DNA of 64,000 bases from Citrobacter rodentium NBRC 105723 = DSM 16636. GTDB taxonomy: Bacteria; Pseudomonadota; Gammaproteobacteria; Enterobacterales; Enterobacteriaceae. The position numbers and the translations under genes are program-made. Positions within the stretch are counted from its first letter, which is position 1. The number at the start of each line of letters is the position of its first letter. Of the stretch, positions 35,550 to 46,096 are shown one piece after another. A model generated the notes under the pieces. That model ran no database searches. It saw only the letters and a program-made list of their open reading frames with translations, and had not been told where the DNA came from. The stretch lies in NCBI RefSeq assembly GCF_021278985.1, contig NZ_CP082833.1:5146001-5210000 (forward strand), written 5' to 3'.

Positions 35550-35745
35550 ATGATGTTCAGGGGAAACAGATTAGGTTGTTCAAATGTTCATGCTTGTTTC
35601 ATGTGTTAAATGAGTTTTAGCAAGAAAAATGCGCTTAAAATAGAAGCAAAATGGACTTTTAAAGGGTATTTAACCAAAATAAGAGCAGGCTCACATTTTC
35701 ACAGAGTGAATATTTGCTCATCACATATGAGCTGCTAGTGTTCAT
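35550..35745. promoter_or_regulatory. Divergent control region with repeated TGTTCA motifs
   Basis: TGTTCA occurs at 35554, 35577, 35585 and 35739 in the 319-bp gap between the RpiB-like gene and the kinase pseudogene. Flanking words recur (GTGATGATGTTCA and, in reverse order, TGTTCATTTGTGATGATG). Such repeats could be the operators of the SorC-type regulator encoded downstream. No binding is proven. Confidence 0.4.
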
Positions 35746-35815
35746 TTGTGATGATGCGCTGACGGCCACAGGCCCGGCAACCGGGGGGAGTCATTCCAAC
35801 ACTCGGGAGAACAAA

Positions 35816-37579
35816 ATGACCTGGATATTTAATCGACCCGCAGATTTCGCGAAGGAAATGGCCGCGGGATTTGTTAATGCGCACGCATCGCTGGTGCGCC
35901 AGGTTCCGGGCGGCGTAGTCCGCAACACGCAAAGCAAACCCGGTAGCGTCGCAATTGTGGTTGGCGGCGGTTCCGGACACTATCCGGCCTTCGCCGGTCT
36001 GGTCGGGCAGGGGCTGGCGCATGGCGCCGCCATGGGCAACCTGTTTGCATCCCCTTCAGCGCAACAAATCTGTTCCGTCGCGCGCGCCGCCAGTAACGGC
36101 GGCGGCGTGCTGTTGGCATTCGGTAATTACGCCGGCGATGTTTTGCACTTTGGCCTGGCGTGCGAAAGGCTGCGGGCGGAAGGGATCCCCTGTGAGACGA
36201 TCGCGGTAACCGACGATATTTCCAGCGCCACGCTGGCGGAAAAAGAAAAGCGCCGCGGCGTGGCTGGCGATCTGGTGGTGTTTAAAGTTGCCGCCGCCGC
36301 TGCAGAGCGTGGCGATTCCTTAGCGGAAGTGCTGGCGAATCGCCCGTCGGGCAAATTCGCGAACCTGTTCACTGGGACTGGCTTTCGGCGGTTGTACTCT
36401 ACCCGGTTCCGATAGCCCGCTTTTTACCGTCCCCGACGGAATGATGGGATTTGGTATGGGATCCACGGCGAACCGGGTATTAACGATATTCCTGTTCCCT
36501 CTGCCGACAGGCTGGCCGCCATGTTGACGGACAACATTATTACAGGAGATGCCGCCGGAGGTTGCGGGCGCAAAAGGGGCGAGAGCAGGCGTCATCGTCA
36601 ATGGCCTTGGCGCGGTGAAATATGAAGAGCTGTTTGTTCTCTGGCATTACGTCGAGCCGCGTCTGCGGGAGGCCGGCATTGTGGTGGCGGACGTACAAAT
36701 TGGCGAATTTGTCACCAGTTTTAATATGGCGGGCATGTCGCTGACGCTGGTGTGGTTTGATGAGGATCTGGAGTCATTGTGGCTTGCTCCGGCCTGTACG
36801 CCAGCGTTTAAGCGCGGCTCCGTCATCGCGCATCAGCCGCTGACGGCGGAACAGTGCGAACAAATTGCCGCGCCAACGCTCCCACAAGGTAGCGAAGAGT
36901 CCAGGCAGGCAGCGGAAACGGCGATGCGTATTCTTAACGCCGTGGCGGAAAAGATCATCCGCCAGTGCCGGAGAGCTTGGACGAATTGATGCCATCGCTG
37001 GCGACGGCGATCACGGCATCGGCATGGAAAGAGGCGTCAGCGCCGCGCGCCGGGCGGCTGAAGCGGCGTTACAAAGGGAGCGGGAGTCGGTTCCCTCTTG
37101 CAGTGCGCCGCGGATGCCTGGGCCGATGAAGCAGGCGGCACCTCCGGCGCTAATCTGGGGCGTGATTCTCAATACGCTGGGTACGGCGCTGGGCAATGAA
37201 AAACGTCCGGATGCGCAGGATGTGGCCCGCGCGGGTAGTGCAAGCCTGTTCCGGCGTGATGCACTTCGGCAAGGCAAAACCGGGAGATAAAACGCTGGTT
37301 GATGTGCTTCATCCCTTCAGTTGACGCGCTACAGGCGGCAGCCGGAAGCGCGTCGCTGGCGCAGGCGTGGCAAAGAGCGGCAGACGTTGCCCGGCAGAGT
37401 GCGGAAAAACACCGCGCAGCTCGTGCCGAAAATAGGTCGCGCGCGACCGCTGGCGGAGCGTGAGCCTTGGAACGCCGGATGCCGGGGCCGTCTCTTTGGC
37501 GATGATTATCACGACGGCAGGCGAATGTCTGAAAGATTCCGCGCCAACAGCAGAGGCGCAGGAGAAAGTTTGTTTGTGA
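35816..37579 (+). pseudogene. Broken dihydroxyacetone-kinase-type (DhaK-DhaL fusion) sugar kinase
   Basis: An intact gene would encode an ATP-dependent kinase of a keto sugar (dihydroxyacetone or erythrulose type). The N-terminal frame from the ATG at 35816 (MTWIFNRPADFAKEM, IVVGGGSGHYPAFAGLVG) is open to 36415. Homologous residues then continue in other frames: AFGGCTLPGSDSP near 36385, GIHGEPGINDIPVPSADRL near 36465 (active-site His), EMPPEVAGAKGARAGVIVNG near 36550, the DhaL part DAIAGDGDHGIGMERGVSA near 37000, LLQCAADAWADEAGGTSGAN near 37100, and DAGAVSLAMII near 37470 ending at TGA 37579. At least six frame changes are needed, so no kinase can be made as the sequence stands. A good ribosome-binding site remains. 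Confidence 0.9.
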
Positions 37580-37778
37580 AAGCGATTGTCGGTTTCCGCC
37601 ATGCAACCGCTTTCGCGCTGGGGCGGCTGATGCCTCTGCGCCAGTGAGCGGAACGCCTCACTCCCGCAGGTTTCCTCATGCCATGCTGAGGAAACCTGCA
37701 TACTGGACAGGGGCATTTGGTATACAATCTGCAAAGTTTTCCCCATTCATTACATCCACAGCAGGAGAAAAGCGCTGA

Positions 37779-38743
37779 ATGGACAAACCCATGTGTGTCG
37801 CAGGAATATGAGTTGCTCACGGAGATCGCCGTTGCTTATTACTGTGATGAGATAACTCAGGAAGAGATCGCGAATAAGTTTGGCTTCTCCCGCATTAAGG
37901 TTGGGCGCCTGCTGAAACGGGCAAAAGAGGAAGGGATCGTTGAAATCAGCGTTCGCTACCACCCGGTATTCAGCACGCAGCTGGAAAGCAGCTTAAAGAG
38001 CGTTTTCCCATCAGCCGGGCGCTGATTGCCCTTGATCATCAGGACGAAGAAGAGCAGCGTCGTCAGGTAGCCTCCCTGGTATCCCGCACATCTGAATAAT
38101 GTGCTGAAAGATAATGTGGTGGTGGCCGTGGGCCAGGGCAGAAATGTCGCATCGGTGGCGGAGTTCTCGGGAAACGATTCAGGGCCGGGACTGCCGGTTC
38201 ATTTGTGGTATTGGCGGTACGCATCGTCCTGGCGATGTGATTAACGCCGACCATATCAGCCGTTTGCTGGCGAAGAAATTTGGCGGCAGCAGCGATCCGC
38301 TGTATGCCCCTGCCTATGTGGAAAATATTCAGCTTAAAGAGCTGTTATTACAAAACGGAACCATCAAAGAGACGCTCGATCGCGCGCGCAAAGCGGATAT
38401 CGCCCTGGTCGGCATTGGCGATATGAACGAAGAGAGCTACATGGTCAAGCTGGGCTGGTTTACGCCCCAGGAGATCAACGATGCCAGCCTCAATCAGGGG
38501 GTGATTGGCGATATTGCCGGATACGACTTTTTCAACGCCCGCGGCGAGCATGTCAATACCGTGATGGATAACCGGGTGATTGGCTTAAGCATTGATGAAC
38601 TACGCCAGATCCCTTGCGTTATCGCGATTGCCTCTGAAAATACCAAGGCGATGGCGATTATGGGCGCATTGCGTACCGGCGCGATCGATATTATTGCCAC
38701 CAGCGCGCGGAATATCCGCACGATTCTGAGTATGAGTCAGTAA
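37779..38743 (+). pseudogene. Broken SorC-family sugar-responsive regulator
   Basis: N-terminal helix-turn-helix CDEITQEEIANKFGFSRIKV in one frame (to 38025), FPISRALIALDHQDEEEQRR in the next, AHLNNVLKDNVVVAVGQGRN in a third, and the sugar-binding domain GIGGTHRPGDVINADHISRL through RTGAIDIIATSARNIRTI in a fourth, ending at 38743. Another shift is likely at the very start, since the AGGAG-preceded ATG at 37779 is not in frame with the helix-turn-helix. It lies just after the broken kinase and was presumably the local regulator of the sugar genes, which would now lack their own control. Confidence 0.88.
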
Positions 38744-38897
38744 GGGTCAAACCGTAAGATGCCGCTGCACTACGCCGACGATCTTAAAAACGTAACCGCC
38801 AGGCTTTCCTGAAAGATATCGGTGTATGCCTGGCAAACAGTAACCGTCCATCCGGAAAAAGCCCTGGTAAAGCATGTGGTATGAACAGAGGTAACAA

Positions 38898-39386
38898 GTG
38901 GAAGCTATAATTTTTTATTGCTGTAGTGGGTTGGGTTCTTTTTATAGTGATGAAAATGATAGCAGGCAGGCTATATCCATCTGACCCGATGGAAGTCCCA
39001 GGATAAAGGGGATGGTGGCAACAGCAAGGATGTATGGGGTAATTATTATAAAGCCGATGGGCATGTGCGATTATTCGAACAGTTCCAGCACGAGCAACAG
39101 CAACTCCAGCGCGAGCAACAACAACGGCAGCAGTCAGCCCGCGAAGCCACCACATTCTACGATTCATCAGAGTGGAGACGCTTACGTTTACCAGGCCTTC
39201 AGAGAATATGGCAACACATGTTCAGTGTGTGGACGTGGCCCAGGTGATGGGATGGTAATGCACGTTGACCATATTAAACCACGCTCTCTGTATCCACATT
39301 TAGCCCTCGATCTCTCTAATCTTCAAATTATGTGTAATGAGTGCAACGTCAGTAAGAGTAACAAAGATGAAATAAAGTGGAGATGA
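38898..39386 (+). pseudogene. Broken membrane-anchored HNH endonuclease
   Basis: Read across three frames from a GTG at 38898 (AGAGG upstream): a membrane helix FIAVVGWVLFIVMKMIAG, a polar part, a Gln-rich coiled-coil stretch (EQQQLQREQQQRQQ), then the zinc-type HNH nuclease CSVCGRGPGDGMVMHVDHIK with a second CNEC, ending KDEIKWR. The nuclease domain itself is intact in the last frame (from about 39195) and carries the His-Val-Asp-His core and both CxxC pairs. Function unknown; it could be a defence or recombination nuclease. Frameshifts at about 38915, 38999 and 39188. Confidence 0.75.
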
Positions 39387-40467
39387 GGAAACCAACGTTA
39401 AGCACAGCGTGATGATGAAGATGCTGGCTATGTTAACTTATCCTGCAATAGTGGATACGCAACTATGTTAGTCAACGCTCAAGTAATCTCTTTCGTCACC
39501 AGCGGCCTTAGCCCGCAACAACTATCCACTTTACGGGTGCGAGCAGCAAATTCTCGTTGAGTAATGTGATACAGGCGGCAGCGAATGCTTCTTAATATTG
39601 CTGCTGTCAGGCAGCCTCGTTATTCTCTTCACCATACTTTTATAAATGTATAAAATCCAGAACCACCCACGCATGGAATTATCTTATTTGCCACAGGCGT
39701 TAATCCCAGCCGATATGTGGTATCATCCTGGGAGTAACAGGGAATTGTCCTGGTTGCCGTATGGCATTGTCTGTTTTTTTACTATGCGCTGATTGATTAT
39801 TATTTTTAATACCGACATATTTAGCCTGACCACACTCGTCGAACCCCCACCACTTAATCAATTAAACTAAACAAACTCTGATTGACTTAATCATCACAAA
39901 CAAGTAAATCCACCAACAGTTAAGCATGAAAACCCAAGCAAACCACCATTAACAGTGAAACACATCAAACCCCTTACCGCCACCCTGTTCACATTCCCCC
40001 TCCAAAGCTTAAAGCGAAACATTACTTAAGCATTTCTAATGCCACCATTTTCATTATAGCTCCACAATAATAGCAATTAACTATTAACGATAAGATTTCA
40101 ATCGTCACAAACAATTACGGTCGACGGTAACATTTTGTTAAAACTAAAAACCCAAAGTAATGTTAAAGGGCTCTAAACCATCTTCCTCAGGCACGAGTAA
40201 GGTGGAAATGGAAACTGTAGTATCAAAGGGAAATAAGGTCTATGGACACGCAAGTCAATTTTCAGGAAACCTGCTTTCGAGCATTCGCCGTTTAACTCGT
40301 TTAATATGCGCGCGACTACGACATTCACAACAAGACTAAAGTGCATCAGCATACGTTAATCCGCACAACCCCGGTTTTGTTTGAGTCTCATCGCAGTAGA
40401 ACTAATAACTCATTCCAGCGCAGACCGAAAGCCTGCTTAAACATAATATAAATATATGAGATTAAAT
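39387..40467. other. AT-rich, gene-poor region of about 1.1 kb
   Basis: No ORF on either strand is supportable. Composition is AT-rich, with a few degenerate coding-like patches near 39480-39560 that I could not identify. It may be the decayed edge of the accessory region and probably holds the promoter of the regulator that follows. Confidence 0.5.
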
Positions 40468-41121
40468 ATGTACAATAAGCCTAAAAAACTTAGCGTTGCA
40501 ATATTTTATGACTTTTCGCTATTTCAGGAAGAGATCGCGCATTATCTTGAAAAAGAAACGAAAGGCAGCAATATTGAAATCACCTTTTATCACACCATGC
40601 CCGCTCTGTTTAACGCGATAGAAAACGATCGGGTCAATCTTCTGTTCACCGAGTTCGCCTTCTTATCGAACAATAAAACATGGCTTGCCAACAGTAAAAA
40701 GTTCAATAGATTGTGCATCGAACGCAATATCAAACGAGCGATTCTCGTCGCCAATCAGCACCCCTATCTGTTACCCATATTATTGATATGAAATTTGAAG
40801 CCACCATCAGCGTTGAGAAGGGCTCGCCGGGATTCGCAGGATTATCGAACTGATCCAGTACCGGAAAATATCCCTTTTATTTCAAAAAATCTAATGCAGA
40901 TTGTCGATGAGACCGATGACCGACAGTTGTCCCCTTACGCCAAAGAGTGGGAAGTTCTGTACCTGGTGGCGCAGGGGTGCTCAATTTCAGATATTGCCGG
41001 CAGGAAAAATAAATCAAACAGCACCGTGGCGACGCAAAAACAAAATGCCATGAAAAAGCTCAACCTGTCCAGCAACAGTGAATTAATTAAATATATGTAT
41101 GTGACCGGGATGATGGAATAA
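40468..41121 (+). pseudogene. RcsB/BglJ-type LuxR-family regulator, frameshifted
   Basis: The first frame (MYNKPKKLSVAIFYDFSLFQ) gives a receiver-like domain to about 40790, where it stops. DMKFEATISVEKGSPGFAGL continues in a second frame, and the C-terminal helix-turn-helix (LSPYAKEWEVLYLVAQGCSI, SDIAGRKNKSNSTVATQKQN) in a third, ending GMMEZ-free at a TAA at 41121. This split is like a single RcsB-like protein with two or three indels; the helix-turn-helix half could still be made from an internal start. It lies 4 bases before the outer-membrane gene of the export locus and so probably controlled it. Confidence 0.75.
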
Positions 41122-41125
41122 CGCG

Positions 41126-42453
41126 ATGCAATTCAGAGAATTACACAACGCTTTGCTGGCGCTATTACTCTTTTTTATCAGCCATGACGCAGCATCCCTG
41201 ACGCTCCAACAGGCCATACTGGCCGCCGATAGTTACGATACTGGTATACGCGCGGCGCGTGAACTTAACGAAGCGGAGCAACAAAAGCGACTGCAGGGCT
41301 TCTCGGGCTTATTACCACAGATAAATCTTACTGGGGGGTATTCTAAACAGGATCAGCCAAAAGCTGCCTATGCCGCGGGGGTAACCCGCCATAACTACAG
41401 CATCAATTTAAGCCAGCCGATTTTTGATATCGAAAAATATGCCACCTGGAGACGTGCAGAGGCGATGGCCGATCAGGGGCAGATTAATTATATGTTGATG
41501 CAACAGCAGCTTATTACCGACGTGAGCGAAGCCTGGTTTTTCAGTAGCTTATGCCTCTCAGGCGCTAAAAAATGCGGAACGTACCCGGAACGCGTTCCAG
41601 CAGCAGTTACGGCAGGCACGACGGGGGCTGGAGCTTGGAGAACAAACGCGACTTGAGGTTGATGAAGCCCTGGCTAACTACGATAACGCCGCGGTAGAGA
41701 TTATTATTGCCGAAAACGATCTCAATAACGCCAGGATCCGCTTTACAAAAATCACGGGGCTGCCGGGGGATACCGTGCCGCTTAATAACATGGAGTGCTT
41801 CGTATCGCCGCAGCTTCCCGACCTTAAAAAAGTGAAGATCCCACAGCAATCAAAATAATCTCAACGTACAGCTAGCCCGTTCACTCTTGATCAAAGCAAG
41901 GCCGACGTTATCGCCAGCACGAGTAACCACCTACCGGTTGTCACCCTGCAGGCTGCCTATGGTAACAACTGGAGTCGGGGGAGAAAATGAAAACGACTTC
42001 GATTTTCTGTTTGGTACAACGTCCAAGACGCGAAACACCAATATCGGAATTAACGTCTCCATACCGATATTTGCGGGCGGAGGCCATATTGCGCAGAGTA
42101 TCGAAGCGGCCCACCGTAAAGAACAATCCCGCGAGCTGCTGCTGGATGCTCAGCGTAAAGCGCTGGAGGAAGCGGAACGTGCCTGGTACGCCATTATCGC
42201 TAATGACGCCAAAATACGTGCCTTGCAAAAATCGATTGCTTCTGCAAAGAAACGGCTCGAATCAACCACGTATGGAAAACAAATAGGGCAAAGAACCGTT
42301 CTGGATATGCTGAACGCTGAAAGCGATTACTACAAGTCATTAAAAGAACTCGCTAAAGCGCGATATGACTATATAACAGCAAATATTCAGCTCGCCAAAG
42401 CTACCGGTGAGCTCGACTATGCCTATCTCACTAAATTCAGTTGCTCAACATAA
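41126..42453 (+). pseudogene. TolC-family outer-membrane efflux protein, frameshifted
   Basis: Signal peptide MQFRELHNALLALLLFFISH and the first half (LTLQQAILAADSYDTGIRAA, FSGLLPQINLTGGYSKQD) are in frame to about 41560. The middle (RGLELGEQTRLEVDEALANY) and the C-terminal half (TNIGINVSIPIFAGGGHIAQ, YGKQIGQRTVLDMLNAESDY) lie in other frames, ending at 42453. At least three indels (near 41565, 41855 and 41980). As an intact gene it would be the outer-membrane duct of the type I system encoded next; the housekeeping TolC might substitute. Confidence 0.88.
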
Positions 42454-42472
42454 ATTATTTTTGGAAAAGGTT

Positions 42473-43732
42473 ATGTCCAATTCATTATTTCGCAAGGAAG
42501 CCCTGGAAGCGAATAAAGCAAAATCCATCGGCAGCGTGGCATTATATTGTCCCCCCTGGCGCTGGGTAATTATCTCTCTGGCGGGTTTAGTGACGGTCGC
42601 TACGTTGCTGTTGGTTTTCTTTGGCAGCTACACCAAACGGGAAACAATGACCGGCGCGCTGGTACCCGTGGATGGGGTTATTGATATCGTCGCCGTCAGC
42701 GCGGGTACCATCGTGGAGCTTCCCATCCAGGAAGGACAAAGCGTTAAGAAAGGCAGCACTATCGCCACCCTCTCTTCGGAAATCTCAACCCGGTATGGCC
42801 AGACACGAGAAAGTATCGCCCGACAGCTTTCGCTGCAGAATGACGCGCTGGAGCAGGAGCTAAAAAACCTCGATATCCTCTCAGCGGAAACGCTCCGGGG
42901 TGATGAAAACCAAAAGAATTTTTTAGAGCAGCAGCTAAAGAAATTAGAGGGTATCTATGCCAGCCGTCTCCGGCAAGTCCGGCTTGCCGAGGGGCAGTTG
43001 AAAAAACTGAAACTCATGCGTGACGAAGGATACGCCTCAAATCGCCAGGTCGAAGAGCAGGAAGTTTCCCTTCTGGAAGCACAGTCCAGAGCGCAGGACG
43101 TGGCACGTCAACAGATTGATCTTCAGCAGCAGCTCACTCGCGTTCTGCAGCAGATGCGTGAACATCCCATCAATAAAATTGACAAAATTAATGACATCAA
43201 CAGGCGCCTGTCAGAACTTAAGCAGGCCATGATGGAGAATGAATCACGTCGTTCCATCGTGCTGAATGCGCCGCTAAACGCGACAATTGCCTCCGTGCTG
43301 GTTAAGCAAGGACAAATGGTCAACGCCGGGCAAACCGTGGCGTCACTTTTGCCGGAAAATGCCGCGCTGCAGGCCCGCATGATGGTAAGCAGCCGGGCAA
43401 TTGGCTTTATTGTTCCCGGGCAGCGGGTCACGCTGCGCTACCAGGCTTATCCGTGGCAAAAATTTGGCCAGCAGTATGGCGTTGTCTCTGATGTCTCCCG
43501 CGTTTCGCTTTCTCCTCAGGAAGTCTCCGCCATCACCGGTAATTCTCAGGTTAATGAGCAGCACTACATAGTGAAGGTCAAACTCGATAAGCAGTTTATT
43601 CATGCCTATGGTCAACAGGTAAAACTTCAGCCGGGTAGCGCTCTGGAAGCTGATTTTCTGATCGACAAACGCCGACTATATGAATGGGTACTGGAGCCGC
43701 TTTACGCGCTTCGCCGCAGCAGCACTCTCTAA
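42473..43732 (+). CDS. HlyD/CvaA-type membrane fusion protein of peptide export
   Basis: Links an inner-membrane ABC exporter to the outer-membrane duct. 419 residues from the ATG at 42473 (GGAAAAGG upstream). One membrane helix at about residues 31-51 (WVIISLAGLVTVATLLLVFF), a lipoyl/barrel-sandwich half (VDGVIDIVAVSAGTIVELPI), a long coiled-coil hairpin (about 120-270, with LEQQLKKLEGIYASRLRQVR), then the second barrel half (NAPLNATIASVLVKQGQMVN) and a beta-barrel domain. Related to CvaA/MchE of microcin export. 20 bases after the TolC-like pseudogene and 18 before the exporter, forming one operon. Confidence 0.92.
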   Translation: MSNSLFRKEALEANKAKSIGSVALYCPPWRWVIISLAGLVTVATLLLVFFGSYTKRETMTGALVPVDGVIDIVAVSAGTIVELPIQEGQSVKKGSTIATLSSEISTRYGQTRESIARQLSLQNDALEQELKNLDILSAETLRGDENQKNFLEQQLKKLEGIYASRLRQVRLAEGQLKKLKLMRDEGYASNRQVEEQEVSLLEAQSRAQDVARQQIDLQQQLTRVLQQMREHPINKIDKINDINRRLSELKQAMMENESRRSIVLNAPLNATIASVLVKQGQMVNAGQTVASLLPENAALQARMMVSSRAIGFIVPGQRVTLRYQAYPWQKFGQQYGVVSDVSRVSLSPQEVSAITGNSQVNEQHYIVKVKLDKQFIHAYGQQVKLQPGSALEADFLIDKRRLYEWVLEPLYALRRSSTL

Positions 43733-43750
43733 AAATTTGAACAAGGTTAT

Positions 43751-45883
43751 ATGATGAATTTACTTGAAAAACTGGACTTTTCCTGGCGTAAGCGGCTACC
43801 CGTCATACAGCAAACGCAGGCCGCAGAGTGTGGCCTGACCTGCACAGGCATGATTGCGAACTACTACGGTTATAAAATAGATATGATCACGCTGCGTCGG
43901 CGCTTTTCAACCTCGCTGAAGGGGGCAACGCTTGCCGATATTATGCAAGTTTCCCAGCAGTTGGGTATGTCGACCCGCGCGCTACGTCTGGAAATTGACG
44001 AACTGCACAAGCTCAGTATGCCCTGTATTTTACACTGGGACATGAACCATTTTGTGGTGCTCAAGGAGGTCACTAAAAAGAAAATCATTATTCACGATCC
44101 CAGCCGCGGTCGAAGAGAAGTGGCGCTGAGCGAAGTCTCCAAATCCTTTACCGGCATCGCTCTGGAACTGATACCTAACGCCGACTTTGTCAAAAAAGAG
44201 GAGAAAGAGTCGCTCTCCATGCTGAAGCTTATTGGCAACGTAAGCGGCATTGGGTCAGCGTTTTTTCAGGTTATGATCCTCTCTATAGGGCTGGAAGTTT
44301 TTGGCCTGTTGACGCCTTTTTATAGCCAGTGGGTAATGGACCAGGTGCTGGTTTCCGCCGACTACGATCTTCTCACCCTGCTGGGCTGCGCGTTCATTAC
44401 GGTGGTGGTCCTGCAAAATATCCTCTCGGCAATACGCGCCTGGGTGACAACGTGGTTTTCAAGCATGTTGAGCGTTCAATGGTCTGCTAACGTCTGTTCT
44501 CACCTGTTGGGACTGCCGATGGCCTGGTTCGAGGAGCGGCACGTCGGGGATATTGTTTCACGCTACGGATCGATCACCACCATTCAGAACACCCTAACCA
44601 GTCGCTTTATCTCTTCCATTCTGGACGGCGTAATGGCCATCGTGACGCTGATCGTCCTGTTTACCTATAACGTTAAACTGACGTTTGTGGTGCTGGTGCT
44701 GGTGCTGGTTTACATCCTGATCCGCTGGATCTCCTTTCGTCCGTTTCGCCAGGCAAATGAAGAACAGCTCATCGCCTCGGCGCGCGCGCAGTCACAGCTT
44801 CTTGAATCCATAAGGGGCGTACAGGCCGTTAAGCTAAACAATAAGCAGGAGATGCGCGTTTCAACGTACGCTAACGAACTGGTTGAAGCGACAAATAAAG
44901 GGATCCATATCCAGCGTCTGTCAATCGGCTTCAATACCCTGCAGGGGCTGATTTCAGGCGTGGGACGTATTGTGCTGATCTGGATGGCGGCGCTGGAGGT
45001 ACTGGAGGGTAATTTCTCTGCGGGTATGTTGATCGCATTCACCAGCTTTGCCGATCAGTTTACTGGCCGCACGACGGGGCTTATCGACGCTATCATTGAA
45101 TTCTGGATGCTACGTCTTCACGGCGAGCGTCTGGCCGACATTGTTCTGACGGAAAAAGAGGGAGATATGGATAGTACTATCGCCCTGCCCTCCAGCGATA
45201 CCGCACTCCCCATCGAGGTAAAAAACCTGACTTTTCGCTATGCCGCAACGGAACCGTGGATTTTTCAGCGCTGCTCGCTGCGCATTGAATCAGGGGAATC
45301 GGTCGCCATCGTTGGGCCATCCGGACAGGGGAAATCAACCTTAGCGAAACTGCTGCTGGGGCTGCTCAAACCCGAAGATGGCTGTATTGAAATTAACGGC
45401 CAGGATATTCGTAAGCTCGGCATGAGCTGGTACAGGGAGCATGTGAGCAGCGTGATGCAAGATGATATCCTTTTTGCCGGATCGATCATGGACAATATCA
45501 GCTTCTTCGATTCCCTGATGGCGCCCGACAGGGTCGAGCAGGCCGCGAAGCTGGCCCACATTCATGAAGATATAATGGCCATGCCAATGGGCTACAACAG
45601 CCTGGTAGGCGATATGGGTTCATCCTTATCCGGCGGACAAATACAACGTGTTCTGTTGGCCCGCGCCCTTTATCGACAGCCAAAAATCCTGCTTCTGGAC
45701 GAGGCAACCAGCCATCTTGATATTGCCAGAGAGAAAGGAATTAACGATGCAATAAAGAAAATGGATATCACAAGAATTATTATTGCTCACCGCCCGGAAA
45801 CCATCCGCAGCGCGGACAGAATTATCCTGGTCAATGGCGGAACTATTACTGAATTACCCAAAAGCGCATTACCAAAAGAGTAA
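43751..45883 (+). CDS. C39 peptidase-containing ABC exporter (CvaB/MchF type)
   Basis: Cleaves double-glycine leaders and exports the mature peptide. 710 residues. The C39 peptidase domain occupies about 1-140 with the catalytic triad C27 (AAECGLTC), H100 (DMNHFVVL) and D116 (HDPSRG). An ABC membrane domain with six helices spans about 160-440. The ATPase has Walker A GPSGQGKST (522-530), signature LSGGQ (626-630), Walker B ILLLDEATSHLD (D650, E651) and the switch His in IIIAHRPETI. All catalytic residues are present, so the exporter should be active. Two double-glycine peptides are encoded just downstream. Confidence 0.95.
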   Translation: MMNLLEKLDFSWRKRLPVIQQTQAAECGLTCTGMIANYYGYKIDMITLRRRFSTSLKGATLADIMQVSQQLGMSTRALRLEIDELHKLSMPCILHWDMNHFVVLKEVTKKKIIIHDPSRGRREVALSEVSKSFTGIALELIPNADFVKKEEKESLSMLKLIGNVSGIGSAFFQVMILSIGLEVFGLLTPFYSQWVMDQVLVSADYDLLTLLGCAFITVVVLQNILSAIRAWVTTWFSSMLSVQWSANVCSHLLGLPMAWFEERHVGDIVSRYGSITTIQNTLTSRFISSILDGVMAIVTLIVLFTYNVKLTFVVLVLVLVYILIRWISFRPFRQANEEQLIASARAQSQLLESIRGVQAVKLNNKQEMRVSTYANELVEATNKGIHIQRLSIGFNTLQGLISGVGRIVLIWMAALEVLEGNFSAGMLIAFTSFADQFTGRTTGLIDAIIEFWMLRLHGERLADIVLTEKEGDMDSTIALPSSDTALPIEVKNLTFRYAATEPWIFQRCSLRIESGESVAIVGPSGQGKSTLAKLLLGLLKPEDGCIEINGQDIRKLGMSWYREHVSSVMQDDILFAGSIMDNISFFDSLMAPDRVEQAAKLAHIHEDIMAMPMGYNSLVGDMGSSLSGGQIQRVLLARALYRQPKILLLDEATSHLDIAREKGINDAIKKMDITRIIIAHRPETIRSADRIILVNGGTITELPKSALPKE

Positions 45884-46096
45884 ATGAATTTGGATTTTAT
45901 TCTATTGAGTTAAAAATTCACATTCATTAACATTATTTTGCCAGGGGGAAGCCCCCTACTCTCAGCAAGATTATCAGGCATACAACATCAGGGTTTAATT
46001 TCGTCCTTGAGCAGAAACAAACCCTGAATACTGTTGTGATGTTGAATAGTTTTGTATTTTATTTTAAATCAGTTATCTGGGATAAGGATATTTTAT

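Noticed and set aside
36127..37820. Several minus-strand ORFs of 80-145 codons over the broken kinase
   Set aside because: They are antisense to recognisable kinase and regulator fragments and show no family features.
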